Assembly (NCBI GenBank): GCA_013177825.1
Contig: JABLXX010000003.1
Location: forward strand, 310,001-374,000
Direction: 5' to 3'
Length of the DNA stretch: 64,000 nt
Source of the DNA: Syntrophaceae bacterium
GTDB taxonomy: Bacteria; Desulfobacterota; Syntrophia; Syntrophales; PHBD01
Below the pieces are notes generated by a model, which searched no databases, had not been told where the DNA came from, and saw nothing but the letters and a program-made list of their open reading frames with translations. Positions 62,903-64,000 of this stretch are shown piece by piece (the stretch's first letter is position 1; each line of letters starts with the position of its first letter). A program made the position numbers and the translations under genes.

Positions 62903-63835
62903 ATGTTTACGACAGTTGAAAAGTTCAATCTTATAACATGGGCATTTCTCCTTCTTTCCTCGGCTATTTTAATTTTTACCTGCTTTCAATGGTTCAGAAA
63001 GAAGAGGATACCTCTTTTTAATAAACTGGCTATTATCGTCGTCTTTATAGGAACGGTAGCTATTGCCGATGCCTATTGGATCGAGCCGAACTGGCTTCAG
63101 ACTGAACAGGTCGTGATCCACGACCCGGAGTTGGCCCAGGTTTTGGAAGGAGTGCGGGTTGTTCAGATTTCTGATATCCATCTTCAGGGCGGAATTGGAT
63201 ACCGTGAAAGAGACCTGATTGCCAAGGTCAATGCGTTGAAGCCGGACCTCCTTTTCATTACCGGCGACTTTTTCAGTGACAAGCAGAAGAGTGAAATGGC
63301 GATAGAAGTGTCGGCGCTTACAGAATTGATTCGCAGCTTTAGAACAACAACGGGTATCTTCGGAGTTACTGGAAATTATGATTACCCTCTGAACAATCCA
63401 GCAATTATGAGCGAATTCAGAGCTGCCGGGATCGACATCCTCATCAATGAAAACCGGGCGCTGAGTTTGCCCAATAATAAGATCCTGTATATCGCGGGAT
63501 TCCATTATGCATGGAACAGGCGACCCAAATCAAAGACGTTCAGCGGTATCCCGTTGGGTGCGCCGATTGTTTTGCTGGCCCATGAGCCCGACCATTTCGG
63601 CGAGACCATCGGAGCGCAGGTGAATCTCCTTTTGGTCGGCCACACACATGGTGGGCAGATCCGAATCCCCTTCCTGACCGAGAGATCCAAATCAGCCCAA
63701 AAGTCAGCCTTTATGAGCGGGCTCTATGATAAAGGCAAAACAAAGATGTATGTAAATCGGGGGATCGGGACCACAAGAGTCCCGGTCCGCTTTTTCTGCC
63801 GTCCCGAAATCACAGTCCTCACGGTAACAAAATAA
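62903..63835 (+). CDS. Membrane-anchored metallophosphoesterase
   Basis: A 310-residue protein with two N-terminal hydrophobic segments (about 10-27 and 40-57) and a calcineurin-like phosphoesterase domain facing outward or inward. The metal motifs QISDIHL, ITGDFFSD and VGHTHGGQIRIP are intact, but the usual GNHD/GNHE reads GNYDY, replacing the catalytic-type histidine by tyrosine, which may weaken or alter activity. It may process lipid-phosphate or nucleotide-sugar by-products. Codon use returns toward the GC-richer core here. Confidence 0.82.
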   Translation: MFTTVEKFNLITWAFLLLSSAILIFTCFQWFRKKRIPLFNKLAIIVVFIGTVAIADAYWIEPNWLQTEQVVIHDPELAQVLEGVRVVQISDIHLQGGIGYRERDLIAKVNALKPDLLFITGDFFSDKQKSEMAIEVSALTELIRSFRTTTGIFGVTGNYDYPLNNPAIMSEFRAAGIDILINENRALSLPNNKILYIAGFHYAWNRRPKSKTFSGIPLGAPIVLLAHEPDHFGETIGAQVNLLLVGHTHGGQIRIPFLTERSKSAQKSAFMSGLYDKGKTKMYVNRGIGTTRVPVRFFCRPEITVLTVTK

Positions 63836-63923
63836 GGGACAGGATTTCCCCAAGGGACAGTTTCGCAAATACACATAACAGGGGCAGCCCCCCGAAAATA
63901 TTACGCCACGGAGGAGAACAAAC

Positions 63924-64000
63924 ATGATGAACATCCCATTCGTCGATCTGAAAAGCCAGTACAACAGCATCAAGGAAGAAATCGATCAGGCAATCACCGC
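63924..64000 (+). CDS. DegT/DnrJ/EryC1-type aminotransferase, N-terminal part only
   Basis: The first 25 codons of a gene cut by the window end. The sequence NIPFVDLKSQYNSIKEEIDQ is the typical start of PLP-dependent sugar aminotransferases such as WlbC/WbpE, which place the 3-amino group in the diacetamido-uronic acid pathway. GGAGGAG lies 12 bases before ATG 63924. It would fill the step between the WlbA-like oxidoreductase (38042) and WlbB-like acetyltransferase (39096). Confidence 0.8.
   Translation, partial: MMNIPFVDLKSQYNSIKEEIDQAIT

Overview
The window looks like a chromosomal segment of an anaerobic Desulfobacterota (deltaproteobacterial) organism, most plausibly a relative of Syntrophus/Smithella. 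This rests on gene content read from the sequence: an anaerobe-type ferredoxin and radical-SAM pair, a Crp/Fnr-hemerythrin-diguanylate cyclase unit, a dprA-topA-trmFO cluster, a large acetyl-CoA hydrolase/CoA-transferase, and an exopolysaccharide (EPS) export set of the kind associated with exosortase A (XrtA/PEP-CTERM) systems. No ribosomal RNA or other decisive marker is present, so the taxon is an inference.

Layout. (1) 0-4.3 kb: a minus-strand run Crp/Fnr regulator, hemerythrin, PAS-GGDEF, divergent from a ferredoxin gene; a perfect TTGAC-N4-GTCAA palindrome lies between them at class II activator spacing. (2) 4.3-12.4 kb: a metalloid/redox operon led by an ArsR repressor with its operator over the -10 box: ArsP-like permease, two CxxC redox proteins, ACR3 arsenite pump, universal stress protein, DGC protein, periplasmic thioredoxin, CcdA, TSUP exporter, arsenate reductase and a ProC-like reductase. 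(3) 12.4-16.2 kb: a cation efflux protein and a small redox operon containing an ECF sigma gene broken by an in-frame TAA. (4) 16.2-22.1 kb: minus-strand dprA-topA-trmFO-DMT transporter. (5) 22.2-28.6 kb: a secreted multidomain protein, three tRNAs, a PAS-LuxR regulator, a CoA transferase and tRNA-Lys. (6) 29.2-64 kb: a long EPS locus. Its first half (31.5-44.3 kb) is the export, chain-length, kinase and initiating-transferase core plus uronic-acid genes. Its second half (44.3-64 kb) is visibly AT-richer and holds glycosyltransferases, the polymerase/ligase, the flippase and many decorating enzymes.

The most unusual part is 49.2-55.1 kb. Three copies of a tRNA-Glu-like sequence, two of them identical over 76 bases and carrying A instead of the near-universal U at position 33, each sit about 30-40 bases upstream of a plausible ATG. 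Two precede sugar-transfer-associated ATP-grasp ligases and one precedes a secreted beta-helix protein. A third ATP-grasp ligase, two GNAT/FemAB-type acyltransferases, an asparagine-synthase-like protein lacking its glutaminase cysteine and a WbpG-like amidotransferase lie in or near the same stretch. Together they suggest an acidic EPS decorated with amide-linked groups, possibly involving dedicated aminoacyl-tRNA. That function is a hypothesis, not something the sequence proves.
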